Source of the DNA: Pararhizobium polonicum
GTDB lineage: Bacteria; Pseudomonadota; Alphaproteobacteria; Rhizobiales; Rhizobiaceae
NCBI RefSeq assembly: GCF_001687365.1
Contig: NZ_LGLV01000017.1
Span: 62,001 to 126,000, forward strand
Length of the DNA stretch: 64,000 nt
Direction of reading: 5' to 3'
The notes beneath the pieces are model-generated. The model did not search any database. It had not been told where the DNA came from and saw nothing but the letters and a program-made list of their open reading frames with translations. Both the position numbers and the translations under genes were made by a program. Shown here in pieces: positions 35,978 through 44,894 of the stretch. Every line of letters starts with the position of its first letter. Position 1 is the first letter of the stretch.

Positions 35978-38155
35978 CTATAGTATGAAATCGCTCTGTG
36001 TGAGGCTGATTTTACCTAAAAGCCCGATACCGAGATCGGCGACACCATCACCGTTCGAATCGAGTTGCACATAGGTGTTGTTGCCGGAAACGACGCTGCG
36101 GACCTCTCCCGCTTTGCCGTGGAAAGTGCCAGATCCGATAAAGGAATAGGCCGAGCCTTCATGCAGGAAGTGTATCTTGTCGCCGTCCTTCTGGTTGAAG
36201 TCTGTGATGAGGTCTCGCCCCGCCGCTGTGTTTGGCGATTCAGAGATATTTCCGAAGACGAAATGATCAGCACCGCTACCGCCTGTCAGCCTGTCGGCAC
36301 CCTTGTTTCCTGTCAGTATGTCGTCGCCATCGCCGCCGCGTAACCGATCGTTTGCCCGACCGCCGGTCAGGATATCATCGCCGTCGCCGCCGGTGATCAG
36401 CAATGAAGCCTTGGCTTCGGTGACCTTCCCTGTTTTGGGGTCCTTGAAGTATCCTTGAGCGATCAGGGTGTCGTTGGCATCAAGCTTTCTGCCATCGATG
36501 GATAGCGCTTCGGTGGTCCCGATGATGATACTGGTTTTATCGCCGCTGTCGGACTTGCTGACGACCTTCAATTTTTCGATGCCGGTGATCTTCGGGCCAA
36601 GAGTGGTGTTTCGTCCTTCCGAGACAAGGATCGTATCGATACCGCCACCGCCGATGATGGTATCGCTCGCGTTCAGCCCGCTTTCCAAAGTCTTGTTGTT
36701 GACACGCGAAAAGTCGAAAATATCGTTGCCCATGCCTCCGGTCAGAAATTCCTTGCCGGGCGAGCGGACGGCAATGTGCACCGAGTATTTGGCATCCGTC
36801 AGGTTTGAGGCGTCAACTGTCACCGTCCCACCCAGGCTTCCCTCGCGGTTTCTGATCAGCAGCCGACCGTTTGCATCGTGGTTGTTTTTCAAGAAATTCT
36901 GGCTGACTTCAAAAGCAACATTGCTGTCGCTGAGGTCGACGATTTCGATGCTGGATATCGTGGCGGAATCAAGAACGCCTTTCGGAATTTCACGTCCCAA
37001 AAGCTGGATGGTATCAGTGCCAGCCCCTCCTGAGATCAAATCTTTACTGCGACCGGGACTCCAATAGTAGGCCGAGACAATAAAGGTGTCGTTTCCCTCG
37101 CCACCGAACATCCTGTCGCTACCGGGTTTGCCATGGAACATCGACTTGATTGTATAATCACCTGCAAACAGGCTGGTGTCGCCGATGAACACGTCATTTC
37201 CTAGCCCACCGGAAAGCCAATCGTCCCCGTTTCCACCAACCAGTATGTCATTTCCCTTGCCACCGGATAGACGGTCATTGGCCGCTCCACCGATCAGGAT
37301 GTCCCCCGCGTTGCCGCCCGTGACGTTGAGGATGCTATCTTGAGACTTCAAACTCGATCCATCGACGATCAGCTTCCCATTGACGGCGGCCGCAGCATTT
37401 TCCGAGCCATAGTTGCTATCTGTCGTGATCTTGATCGCGTTGCGGCCCTTGTACCAACCGCTATAGCCGAAATCGATCGTGCGAGATTGTCCTGCGAGCA
37501 GATCCGTGATCAGGATGTTTTCGACATTTTTGACATTCGTAAGCGTGGTGAAGCCGTTGGGGTCGGTTTTGTCGCGACCGTTCTTGGTCGTCGTGCGGCC
37601 TGCCCCAACAAGCACGATGGTGTCGGTTCCCGCTCCACCGTCGATCCCGTCGTTTATTAACGAGTTGGCGTAGTAGATGAATCTGTCGTTCTTGGCGCCG
37701 GTCCGCAGCTGATCGTAGCTCTCCTCTTCCCTGCCGCTTTCAAAAATGTATCCCGTGGATCCATAAATATCGAACGACATATTGGTGACCGCAGATGCAT
37801 TGAGCTGCAAGCTCGCTTCATCGAGGCCAATAGCGGAGGCATCGATTGTGAAGCGGGAAACTGTGTTTGTCTTGAAGACGTTGTTATCGAAAGTGAGCTT
37901 GAATCCGGCAGCACTTGACCCATTGTAAGGGTCCGAGAGCAGGGCGATACCTCTGACTTTGGAAAAGGTGGGCCAGTTGGCACTGGAAACGGACCAAGTG
38001 TAGCCAATGTCATTGACAAGCGCGAGCGCGTTCTTACCGCCGCCGCCATCGACCTTATCGGTTTTGCTCATATAGCCGGACCAGAAAAAGAAAAAATCAT
38101 CCTCGTTGCCACCGACAAGACGATCGACGCCTGCGGTGCTGTAAAAATAGGCCAT
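35978..38155 (-). CDS. RTX (hemolysin-type) calcium-binding protein, 725 aa
   Basis: No signal peptide; the protein starts MAYFYSTAGVDRLVGGNEDD. Three clusters of GGxGxDxhx nonapeptides stand out: about residues 285-325 (GGAANDRLSGGKGNDILVGG; NGDDWLSGGLGNDVFIG), about 345 (DRMFGGEGNDTFIV), and about 590-640 (GGDGDDILTGGRANDRLRGG; DGDDILTGNKGADRLTGG). The end (RDLITDFNQKDGDKIHFL to SQSDFIL-like LTQSDFIL) is the serralysin-type C-terminal secretion domain. No enzymatic domain is recognised. It is visibly poorer in GC than its neighbours and breaks the usual xseB-dxs neighbourhood, both signs of transfer. GAGGGG precedes the ATG. Confidence 0.88.
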   Translation of the reverse strand: MAYFYSTAGVDRLVGGNEDDFFFFWSGYMSKTDKVDGGGGKNALALVNDIGYTWSVSSANWPTFSKVRGIALLSDPYNGSSAAGFKLTFDNNVFKTNTVSRFTIDASAIGLDEASLQLNASAVTNMSFDIYGSTGYIFESGREEESYDQLRTGAKNDRFIYYANSLINDGIDGGAGTDTIVLVGAGRTTTKNGRDKTDPNGFTTLTNVKNVENILITDLLAGQSRTIDFGYSGWYKGRNAIKITTDSNYGSENAAAAVNGKLIVDGSSLKSQDSILNVTGGNAGDILIGGAANDRLSGGKGNDILVGGNGDDWLSGGLGNDVFIGDTSLFAGDYTIKSMFHGKPGSDRMFGGEGNDTFIVSAYYWSPGRSKDLISGGAGTDTIQLLGREIPKGVLDSATISSIEIVDLSDSNVAFEVSQNFLKNNHDANGRLLIRNREGSLGGTVTVDASNLTDAKYSVHIAVRSPGKEFLTGGMGNDIFDFSRVNNKTLESGLNASDTIIGGGGIDTILVSEGRNTTLGPKITGIEKLKVVSKSDSGDKTSIIIGTTEALSIDGRKLDANDTLIAQGYFKDPKTGKVTEAKASLLITGGDGDDILTGGRANDRLRGGDGDDILTGNKGADRLTGGSGADHFVFGNISESPNTAAGRDLITDFNQKDGDKIHFLHEGSAYSFIGSGTFHGKAGEVRSVVSGNNTYVQLDSNGDGVADLGIGLLGKISLTQSDFIL

Positions 38156-38315
38156 GCAACTGCCCCTCTAGGCCGGCACGATCTTCCTATGGGCTGGCAG
38201 CGAGGCTGATATCCATTGAAGCGAACCGAATACCGTCAAAAATATAATTTAATCAACGATAACTAAGGTCGGTACGCAATTTCTGTCAAGCCGAAATACA
38301 ACTTTTCCGCGCGAT

Positions 38316-38567
38316 TTATTCTCCGTCGAGCGGCTCCACGCCTTGCGGTTTGCCGGCCCGGTCGAGCCTGATCTTTTCGATGCGGTTTTCGGCGGCGCCG
38401 AGCAGCGCCTCGCAATGTTTCTTCAGCGCTTCGCCGCGTTCGTAGATCTCGATCGATTTGTCGAGCGCCACGTCGCCGCGTTCCAGCGCCGAGACGATGG
38501 CTTCCAGTTCCTCGACGGCCTTTTCGAAGGAGAGCGAGGATACGTCGATCTGGGGGGCAGTTGTCAT
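38316..38567 (-). CDS. xseB: Exodeoxyribonuclease VII small subunit
   Basis: An 83-aa helical protein; [20 protein letters not shown] and [20 protein letters not shown] are the XseB signature. It combines with XseA (not in the window) to make the single-strand nuclease. AGAGG is six bases before ATG 38567, which I chose; an upstream in-frame ATG at 38573 overlaps the deacetylase stop by four bases. Operon with the HDAC-like gene. 38156-38315 is an AT-rich spacer before the RTX gene. Confidence 0.95.
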   Translation of the reverse strand: MTTAPQIDVSSLSFEKAVEELEAIVSALERGDVALDKSIEIYERGEALKKHCEALLGAAENRIEKIRLDRAGKPQGVEPLDGE

Positions 38568-38569
38568 GG

Positions 38570-39496
38570 TCATCCTCTCATCAGGCGGTAGATGTGCGTG
38601 CCGGCCGATTCGGCCAGGGCTTGGAGATCGTAGCCGCCTTCGAGCAGGCTGACGATGCGGTTGTTGGCGGTCTTGCCGGCAAGATCCAGAAGCTTGCCGG
38701 TCGCCCAGTCGAAATCGTCGGCGACGAGATTGATCTGCGCCAGGGGATCGCGGTGGTGGGCGTCGAAGCCGGCGGAAATCAGGATGAAATCCGGGCGGAA
38801 TTCGTCGAGTGCGCTGAGCACCCGCGTCTTGAAGGCCTCGCGAAAATGGTCGCTGCCGGTATCGGGAGACAAGGGGGCGTTGACGATGTTGCCGGCACCC
38901 GTCTCGGTCTTGGCGCCGCTGCCGGGATAAAGCGGCATCTGGTGCGTCGAGCAGAACAGCACCGACGGATCGTCCCAGAAGATATCCTGCGTGCCGTTGC
39001 CGTGATGCACGTCCCAGTCGACGATGGCGACGCGCTCGGCGCCGTGCCTTTGCTGCGCATGGCGGGCGGCGATGGCAATGTTGTTGAAGAAGCAGAAGCC
39101 CATCGCCTTGTTCCGCTCGGCGTGGTGGCCGGGCGGGCGCGACGCGACGAAGGCATTGTCGGCCTTGCCGGAGAAGACCGCGTCGACAGCCGCGACCGCG
39201 CCGCCGATGCCGGTCAGCGCTGCCTGCAGGCTGGCAGGGCTGGCATGCGTATCGGCCTCGAAGGAGTTGATGCCTTCCTCGGGGATAACCGACATGACCG
39301 TGCGCAGATGCTCTTCCGGGTGAGCGAGCAGCACCAGATCCTCGTTGCCCTGCGGCGCCTCAAGTCGTGACAGCGGCGAAAACCGCTCATGCTCCAGCGC
39401 AAGGTTGAGCGCCTTCAGCCGGTCGGGCCGCTCCGGGTGACCTTCGGGAACCTTGTGTTCCAGAAAGATCGGATTTTCGAACAGGATCGTGGTCAT
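38570..39496 (-). CDS. Histone deacetylase family protein
   Basis: A 308-aa zinc-dependent deacetylase-fold enzyme. [24 protein letters not shown], followed by [16 protein letters not shown] and [14 protein letters not shown], gives the tandem His pair and the Asp/His/Asp zinc ligands. Bacterial members act on acetylpolyamines, acetoin-related or acyl-lysine substrates; the substrate here is unknown. It is the first gene before xseB, as in other rhizobia. Confidence 0.92.
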   Translation of the reverse strand: MTTILFENPIFLEHKVPEGHPERPDRLKALNLALEHERFSPLSRLEAPQGNEDLVLLAHPEEHLRTVMSVIPEEGINSFEADTHASPASLQAALTGIGGAVAAVDAVFSGKADNAFVASRPPGHHAERNKAMGFCFFNNIAIAARHAQQRHGAERVAIVDWDVHHGNGTQDIFWDDPSVLFCSTHQMPLYPGSGAKTETGAGNIVNAPLSPDTGSDHFREAFKTRVLSALDEFRPDFILISAGFDAHHRDPLAQINLVADDFDWATGKLLDLAGKTANNRIVSLLEGGYDLQALAESAGTHIYRLMRG

Positions 39497-39559
39497 GGCG
39501 GGAACCTATGGCTTCGGGGATGCAAGGTCCATGGCATAGCGCATGCAATTGCGGCGTTT

Positions 39560-40552
39560 TCAACAGCGCGGGTCGATCAGGACCTTGCCGCGGCGGCCGG
39601 TTGCTTGCTGGTGGGCAAGCGCCTGGGCGAGGCATGACAGAGGATAGGTGGCAGCGATGCCGCTTTGCAAGGTGCCGTCGCGAACACCGTCGAAACATGT
39701 TGCAAGTGCCGCTTCCAGTGCCGCACGGCCGGCGGCATGGACGAAGGACCGCAGCCAGAGGAAGGAAAACCGCACATCCGGCCGTGCGGCCGTTGCTAGA
39801 GGCGCAATCGGCACGCCGCTCAGGGCGCCATATTGCAGGAAGAGACCGCCTCCCGCCACGTTCCGGCGCAGCAGCTGTTCACCGATATCGCCGCCGACGG
39901 CATCGACCACCGCATCGAGTTCGAGATCGCTGCCGGGATATCGGCCCCCGGTCATGATGATGTCGATACCGGAAAATGCGCGCAGGCTCTCGGCCGTCTC
40001 CTCGCTGCGAACGATCGCGGTGACCTGTGCACCTTCAGCCGTGAGTGTCTTTACCAGCATCCGGCCGATCGCCGATCCGGCCGCCGTGATCGCGATCCTG
40101 CGGCCATCCAGCCGGGAGCCGCTGCCAAAATGCGCCTTCAGCGCCTCGACCAGGCGCACTGTCGTCATCGGGTTGACGTAGGAGGTCGCAGCCTGCTCGT
40201 TCGACAGATCGTCCGGCACGGCAAAGCACCATTCGACCGGGCGCAGAAGAAAAGCCTGCCAGAGACCGCTGGCGCCAAGCGGCAGCACGCGGTCGCCGGG
40301 CTTCAGGGCGGTGATATCAGCGCCGATCCGGCTGACGGTTCCGACGCCTTCGAAGCCGGGGACAAAGGGAAGGACGGTGCGATTGCTGTAGGCACCCGTC
40401 ACCGGAATGAGATCGGACGGATTGATCGCCGCCCGCGCGACAGCGATCTCCACCATTCCCGGTCCGGGGGCAGGGCGCGGGAGGCTGGCGAGCCGGATCA
40501 CATCCTCCGGCCTGCCATATTCGCGCACCCAGGCTGCGGCATGGTCCGTCAT
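39560..40552 (-). CDS. Zinc-type alcohol dehydrogenase family (MDR) oxidoreductase
   Basis: A 330-aa medium-chain reductase. The N-terminal GroES-like domain has AAINPSDLIPVTGAY and PGFEGVGTVSRIGADIT; the nucleotide-binding domain has AITAAGSAIGRMLVKTL. The Cys-rich structural zinc lobe is missing, so it belongs to the quinone-oxidoreductase-like, NADPH-using branch (relatives include mitochondrial trans-2-enoyl-CoA reductase). Substrate unknown. It ends 63 bp from the deacetylase gene and starts 9 bp from the bioY stop, so it may be read with the biotin transporter. Confidence 0.85.
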   Translation of the reverse strand: MTDHAAAWVREYGRPEDVIRLASLPRPAPGPGMVEIAVARAAINPSDLIPVTGAYSNRTVLPFVPGFEGVGTVSRIGADITALKPGDRVLPLGASGLWQAFLLRPVEWCFAVPDDLSNEQAATSYVNPMTTVRLVEALKAHFGSGSRLDGRRIAITAAGSAIGRMLVKTLTAEGAQVTAIVRSEETAESLRAFSGIDIIMTGGRYPGSDLELDAVVDAVGGDIGEQLLRRNVAGGGLFLQYGALSGVPIAPLATAARPDVRFSFLWLRSFVHAAGRAALEAALATCFDGVRDGTLQSGIAATYPLSCLAQALAHQQATGRRGKVLIDPRC

Positions 40553-40561
40553 GCGAAGCGG

Positions 40562-41125
40562 TCAGGCGCGCTGCGGCAAGAGCGGATAGCCGGCCAGAAC
40601 GGCGCGGGCTGCCAGCGTTGCGATCACGGCCTTGATGACATCGCCCGGAATGAAGGCAAGAGAACCGGTCGCAACGGCTGAAAGCGGCGTGCCGGTGATT
40701 GCTGTCACCCACGGCATGCCGATGGCATAGAGCACGCCGATGCCGCCGATGACGGAAGCGATGAAGAAGCCGGCGAACTGCCTGAGCTCGCTCTGGCCAT
40801 CCTTGACCAGCCGCTCGGCGATCAGGCCGGTGACGAAGGTGGCAACGATCCAGCCGAGGACGAAGCCGCCGGTCGGGCCCTGGATGACGGCAAGACCGCC
40901 ACGGCCGCCGGAAAGAACCGGCAGCCCGATGACGACCAGCAGCACCAGCAGCACATAGGCGAGCGCGCCGCGCTTGGCGCCGATGATGCAGCCCGCCAGC
41001 ATCACACCCATCGACTGCGCCGTGATCGGCACGGGAATGAAGCCGAGCGTGACCGGGGGGATGAGGCCGAGAACCACGATGATCGCGGTGAAGAGGGCAA
41101 TGAGAACGAGGTCTCTGGTGGTCAT
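40562..41125 (-). CDS. bioY: Biotin transporter substrate-binding subunit
   Basis: A 187-aa membrane protein, the S component of the biotin ECF transporter. PVPITAQSMGVMLAGCIIGAKRGALA, then GLPVLSGGRGGLAVIQGPTGGFVLGW and FIPGDVIKAV are the BioY fingerprints. AAAGGA precedes the ATG. It follows bioN by 85 bp. BioMNY together import biotin at nanomolar levels. Confidence 0.95.
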   Translation of the reverse strand: MTTRDLVLIALFTAIIVVLGLIPPVTLGFIPVPITAQSMGVMLAGCIIGAKRGALAYVLLVLLVVIGLPVLSGGRGGLAVIQGPTGGFVLGWIVATFVTGLIAERLVKDGQSELRQFAGFFIASVIGGIGVLYAIGMPWVTAITGTPLSAVATGSLAFIPGDVIKAVIATLAARAVLAGYPLLPQRA

Positions 41126-41210
41126 GGCAAGTCCTTTGTCTATCGCTGTTTATGCCTGCATTCGGCCGGAGCCGGAAAAACGGTTGAGAAGCCGGAAGGC
41201 CTCTCCGTCA

Positions 41211-41831
41211 TCAAATGCGCGTTTCGCGCGGCCGCCGGAAGCCGCGCGCGTCGATCGCCATGGCGATCGTGTCGGCGTCCTTCAGCGTCAGGATGATCAA
41301 CGGCGCAAGGATCGTCAACGGCCGGACCTTCAGTCCGCGTGCCCGGTGCGCTTCGCGGATCGACTGATAGTGGTTGAAGATATCCGGCACGAAGCGCAGC
41401 ACCAGCCCGAAGGCGAGCCCGACATCGGCGGCCCGCACGAGACCGAGGCGATCGAGCGGCTGCAGCAGCCGGGTGATCTCGTCGATGAAATCGCCGGTCG
41501 CCGTCGTCGCCGTCACCGCGCCGGCAAACAGCACGATCGCCATCAGCCGGAAGAAACTTTCGGCGGCCTCGCGCAGCGACGTGAGATAGGCCGTCGCGAT
41601 CAGCAGGATCAGGATGGTGAAAAGGATGGGTTTCAGGCGGGAAACGGCCTCGCGAAACGCAAGGCCCGTGGTGAAATAGATCAGGGCGGCGATGACGAAG
41701 GCAGGGATCAGAATGAAGAGGGAGGAAACGGCATAGAGCGCCAGCCCGCAGACCAAAAGGATGGCGAGCTTCATCCGCACCGACATCCGGTGAAGCGGCG
41801 TTGTCCCCTCGACATTCAGCCCGTTCAGCAT
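41211..41831 (-). CDS. bioN: Biotin ECF transporter transmembrane subunit
   Basis: A 206-aa membrane T component. The four or five helices are followed by the coupling motifs AHRARGLK at about residue 165 and AMAIDARGFR at about 192, the two Ala-Arg-Gly motifs that contact the ATPase. It overlaps the end of bioM by seven bases, so translation is coupled. Confidence 0.93.
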   Translation of the reverse strand: MLNGLNVEGTTPLHRMSVRMKLAILLVCGLALYAVSSLFILIPAFVIAALIYFTTGLAFREAVSRLKPILFTILILLIATAYLTSLREAAESFFRLMAIVLFAGAVTATTATGDFIDEITRLLQPLDRLGLVRAADVGLAFGLVLRFVPDIFNHYQSIREAHRARGLKVRPLTILAPLIILTLKDADTIAMAIDARGFRRPRETRI

Positions 41832-42505
41832 CCCGCCACCGCATGATAGGCGCGGATCGCCTCCTGCGCCGGGCCGTCAACGACAAGCCTGCCCTCGTGA
41901 AACAGAAGCACCCGCTCGAACTGTTCGATCAGCGGCAGGTCGTGGCTGATGACGATACTGTGCTCGTCAAGTCCGGTGATGGTGGTTTCCACCAACCGGC
42001 GGTTTTTCAGGTCCAGCTGGTTGGTCGGCTCGTCGAGAATGAGAATGCCGGGGCCGGTGACCAGCACGCTGGCGATGGCGACCAGCTGCGTCTCGCCGCC
42101 CGACAGCTCGTGCACCCGCCGTTTGGCCAGATGCGGGATGCCGAACCGCTCCAGAACGGCAGCTGTCCGGCGCTCGATTTCGTCGGCCTTCAGTCCACGG
42201 TTTTTCAGCCCGAACGCGATGTCCTCATGCACGATCGGCATGATGATCTGGTGCTGCGGATTTTGAAAGATGAAGCCTGCCGCCGCCAGCGTCGCGCTTG
42301 CGTCGCGCACGGTATCCAGCCCGTTGACGGTCACCTGGCCGGTGGTCGGTTTGACCAGCCCGTTGATCAGCCGGGCAAAGGTGGTCTTGCCGGAGCCGTT
42401 CAGCCCGATGATGCCGATGCGGCGCTCGGTCAGTGTCAGCGTCAGTGGCTGAAGAACCATGCGCCCGCCAAAACTGACCGATGCACTGGAAAAGCGTATG
42501 TCCAA
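41825..42505 (-). CDS. bioM: Biotin ECF transporter ATP-binding subunit
   Basis: A 226-aa ABC ATPase: Walker A GLNGSGKTT, signature HELSGGETQLVAIASVL, Walker B ILILDEPTNQLDL, and the switch His in IVISHDLPL. I chose the TTG at 42505 because GGGGGA stands six bases before it and the protein then begins MDIRFSSASVSFGG like other BioM proteins; the ATG at 42727 would add 74 residues overlapping the divergent gene. First gene of bioMNY. Confidence 0.93.
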   Translation of the reverse strand: MDIRFSSASVSFGGRMVLQPLTLTLTERRIGIIGLNGSGKTTFARLINGLVKPTTGQVTVNGLDTVRDASATLAAAGFIFQNPQHQIIMPIVHEDIAFGLKNRGLKADEIERRTAAVLERFGIPHLAKRRVHELSGGETQLVAIASVLVTGPGILILDEPTNQLDLKNRRLVETTITGLDEHSIVISHDLPLIEQFERVLLFHEGRLVVDGPAQEAIRAYHAVAGC

Positions 42506-42617
42506 TCCGCGTCCCCCGCGTTCGAATGTCGGGGCTCTATAGGACGATTTCTCTGCCGATGGAAATAGGGTGTGGTACGGGCTTGAACAAAGTGTGAACA
42601 TGCGCCTAGATTGTTCC

Positions 42618-43808
42618 ATGGCGATTCTGGTTTCAAACCGCGATGCGCGGCGCATTTTCCTCAACAAGCAGGGCCTGGCCGCGCCGCCCAACCGGGCGCT
42701 CGGCAAGCAGGGCCTGCTCGATCTCATTCACGATATCGGCTTCGTCCAGGTGGACAGCATCTCGACCGTCGAGCGCGCCCATCACCAGATCCTGTTTTCG
42801 CGCAACCAGACCTATCGGCGCGAGCACCTGACCGAGCTTCTGGAAAAGGACGGCGCCCTGTTCGAGCACTGGACGCATGATGCCTCGATCATCCCGAGCC
42901 GCTTCTTCGTCTACTGGAAACACCGCTTCCGGCGCGAAGGCGAAACCATCCTCGAGCGCTGGCGCCAATGGCGCGAAGAAGGGTTCGAAGAGGCTTTCGA
43001 CGAAATCTACGCGAAAATTCATGCCGAAGGCGCCGTCATGGCGCGCGATTTCAAGTTCGAGGGCCGGGTATCCGGCGGCTGGTGGAACTGGCATCCGTCA
43101 AAGACCGCGCTCGAATATCTCTGGCGCACCGGCAAGGTAGCCATCGCCCGGCGGGAAAACTTCCAGAAGGTCTACGATCTCACCGAACGGGTCATTCCCG
43201 GCCACCATCACGAGCCGGATGTCAGCCACGAAGCCTTCGTCGACTGGTGCTGCCGCGCGGCGCTGACGCGGCTCGGCTTTGCCACCCACGGAGAAATCGC
43301 CGCCTTCTTCGACCTCGTCTCGCCGGAGGAAGCCAAGGCCTGGGTAACGGGTCATCGCGACGAACTCTGCGAGGTGACGATCGAACCTGCCGATGGCGAG
43401 AAGCCGCGGCTGTCCTATGCCTTTACCGGCTTCCCGGACAATCTCGGCGATCTTGCCGATCCGCCGGCCCGGCTGCGCGTGCTCAGCCCCTTCGACCCGT
43501 TGATCCGCGACCGCAACCGCACCGAACGCCTGTTCGGCTTCTACTACCGCATCGAGATTTTCGTGCCGGAAGCAAAACGCGAATACGGCTATTACGTCTT
43601 CCCGCTGCTCGAAGGCGACCGCATCGTCGGCCGTATCGACATGAAGGCGGAGCGCAAGACCGGTTCGCTGAACGTCAAGCGGGTCTGGTGGGAGAAGGGC
43701 GTGCGTTCATCGTCCGGCCGGATGGAGCGGCTGGAAGCCGAGCTTTCGCGGGTGGCGAAGTTCGCCGGTGTCGAGACGGTGGTGTTTCTGGACGGGTGGG
43801 ACGGTTAG
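42618..43808 (+). CDS. YcaQ/AlkX-type DNA glycosylase
   Basis: A 396-aa protein of the winged-helix HTH_42 family. The catalytic QxD motif is intact as Q44-V-D46 in DIGFVQVDSISTVERAHHQI. Characterised members (E. coli YcaQ, Streptomyces AlkZ) remove bulky alkylated bases and unhook interstrand crosslinks. Later blocks FDPLIRDRNRTERLFGFYYR and VPEAKREYGYYVFP are typical of the YcaQ branch. The ATG at 42618 fits the family length; no strong ribosome site is seen. It ends four bases inside the convergent acetyltransferase gene. Confidence 0.88.
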   Translation: MAILVSNRDARRIFLNKQGLAAPPNRALGKQGLLDLIHDIGFVQVDSISTVERAHHQILFSRNQTYRREHLTELLEKDGALFEHWTHDASIIPSRFFVYWKHRFRREGETILERWRQWREEGFEEAFDEIYAKIHAEGAVMARDFKFEGRVSGGWWNWHPSKTALEYLWRTGKVAIARRENFQKVYDLTERVIPGHHHEPDVSHEAFVDWCCRAALTRLGFATHGEIAAFFDLVSPEEAKAWVTGHRDELCEVTIEPADGEKPRLSYAFTGFPDNLGDLADPPARLRVLSPFDPLIRDRNRTERLFGFYYRIEIFVPEAKREYGYYVFPLLEGDRIVGRIDMKAERKTGSLNVKRVWWEKGVRSSSGRMERLEAELSRVAKFAGVETVVFLDGWDG

Positions 43809-44338
43809 CTGCCGTTCCATTCGGAGCGCAGCACCTCGTACCAGACTTCGCCGTGCTCGCTGCCCGCAATGGGATCAGGCCCTTCGAAGGCGACTGCGCG
43901 CGCATAGTTCAAACCGGCCTTTTCCATCACGCGGCGCGATCCGTGGTTCACCGCCATCGTCGTCGCCACGATCTTGTCGTACTGGCCGCTTTCGAATCCC
44001 CAGTTGACAAGAGCCCAAGCCCCTTCCGAGGCCAACCCCTGACCCCAGTCCATCCGGCGCAGGCGATATCCGAGTTCGGCCACCCCCTCACTCTCCGGCC
44101 ACAGACAGAACCACCCGACGAACGCACCGTTGGCTGTCCGGCGCGCCGTCCAAATGTAGGGCTCCGTTCCTCTGGGCATGAGGAACGTCGCGTTTTGACC
44201 TACCGTCTCATGATTGACGGCGTGTCCGCCGTTCAGAAAGCGCATGACCTCCGGATCAAGCTCAAGGCCGATGAAATCAGCGCGGTCACTCGGGCAGCAA
44301 GGACTGAGCGTCAGCTGCGTTGTCTGCAAAACGGCCAT
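43805..44338 (-). CDS. GNAT family N-acetyltransferase
   Basis: A 177-aa acetyltransferase of the RimJ/RimL type. LSPCCPSDRADFIGLELDPE and VMRFLNGG open the domain; VAELGYRLRRMDWGQGLASE with GAWALVNWGFE is the acetyl-CoA pyrophosphate loop region; TMAVNHGSRRVMEKAGLNYA is the conserved strand-helix end. Substrate unknown. The start at 44338 gives normal length. Its stop overlaps that of the convergent glycosylase gene. Confidence 0.85.
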   Translation of the reverse strand: MAVLQTTQLTLSPCCPSDRADFIGLELDPEVMRFLNGGHAVNHETVGQNATFLMPRGTEPYIWTARRTANGAFVGWFCLWPESEGVAELGYRLRRMDWGQGLASEGAWALVNWGFESGQYDKIVATTMAVNHGSRRVMEKAGLNYARAVAFEGPDPIAGSEHGEVWYEVLRSEWNGS

Positions 44339-44496
44339 TTTCGAACATCCGCCTATCGTTTTGGCAAGTATGCCCCGATTTTCTCGTCGTTCCTGCCCCA
44401 AAGCCAAATCGGTTCCATTTATGGGGCGTTGCAAACATCAAAACAATTGAGTCTGCCGTACTGTAAAGACTTCAGATCGCAGTCCATTCCGGCTTT

Positions 44497-44760
44497 TCAT
44501 TTTGCTTCCGGTACCGTTCCCTTCCCGAAAGCCTTGTCCTTGATCTCCCGAAATGTCGCGGACACATCCGAAAGCTTCGCATCCCATTCCGGGTTCGGCA
44601 CCTGTCCCTCGATCACCTTGAAATAGACGCTCATCAGCGCGGCGATGGCGAAAGGCTCAAGCACTGCGGCCTTGAAGGACCAGGCAAGGACGATGGCGAG
44701 AACGAAGGCATAGCCGGCCCATTCGCCCGGCAGGATAAGGGCTGCTTTCCGATTGTCCAA
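44497..44760 (-). CDS. Small membrane protein, 87 aa
   Basis: Two hydrophobic stretches in EWAGYAFVLAIVLAWSFKA and AALMSVYFKVI are followed by a soluble helix (DAKLSDVSATFREIKDKAFG). The only start in frame after the last stop is TTG 44760, without a clear ribosome site. No family recognised. It lies alone between the acetyltransferase and ribB; the short spacer 44761-44894 holds nothing I recognise. Confidence 0.5.
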   Translation of the reverse strand: MDNRKAALILPGEWAGYAFVLAIVLAWSFKAAVLEPFAIAALMSVYFKVIEGQVPNPEWDAKLSDVSATFREIKDKAFGKGTVPEAK

Positions 44761-44894
44761 CGGGCGGGGAGGGTAGTTTATTCAGGCGATCGTTTGGCGA
44801 CGCCGGTTGAGCCGCGAGCCGATATCGGCAAAACGCGAAAGGCCACCGGTCACGTTGACGCGGTGGCCTTTGAATATCGCGAGGAACAGCGCGT

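Noticed and set aside
41136-41145. A possible BioR site before bioY
   Set aside because: TTGTCTATCG matches the TTATCTATAA form in only seven of ten bases, and nothing better is seen before bioM.
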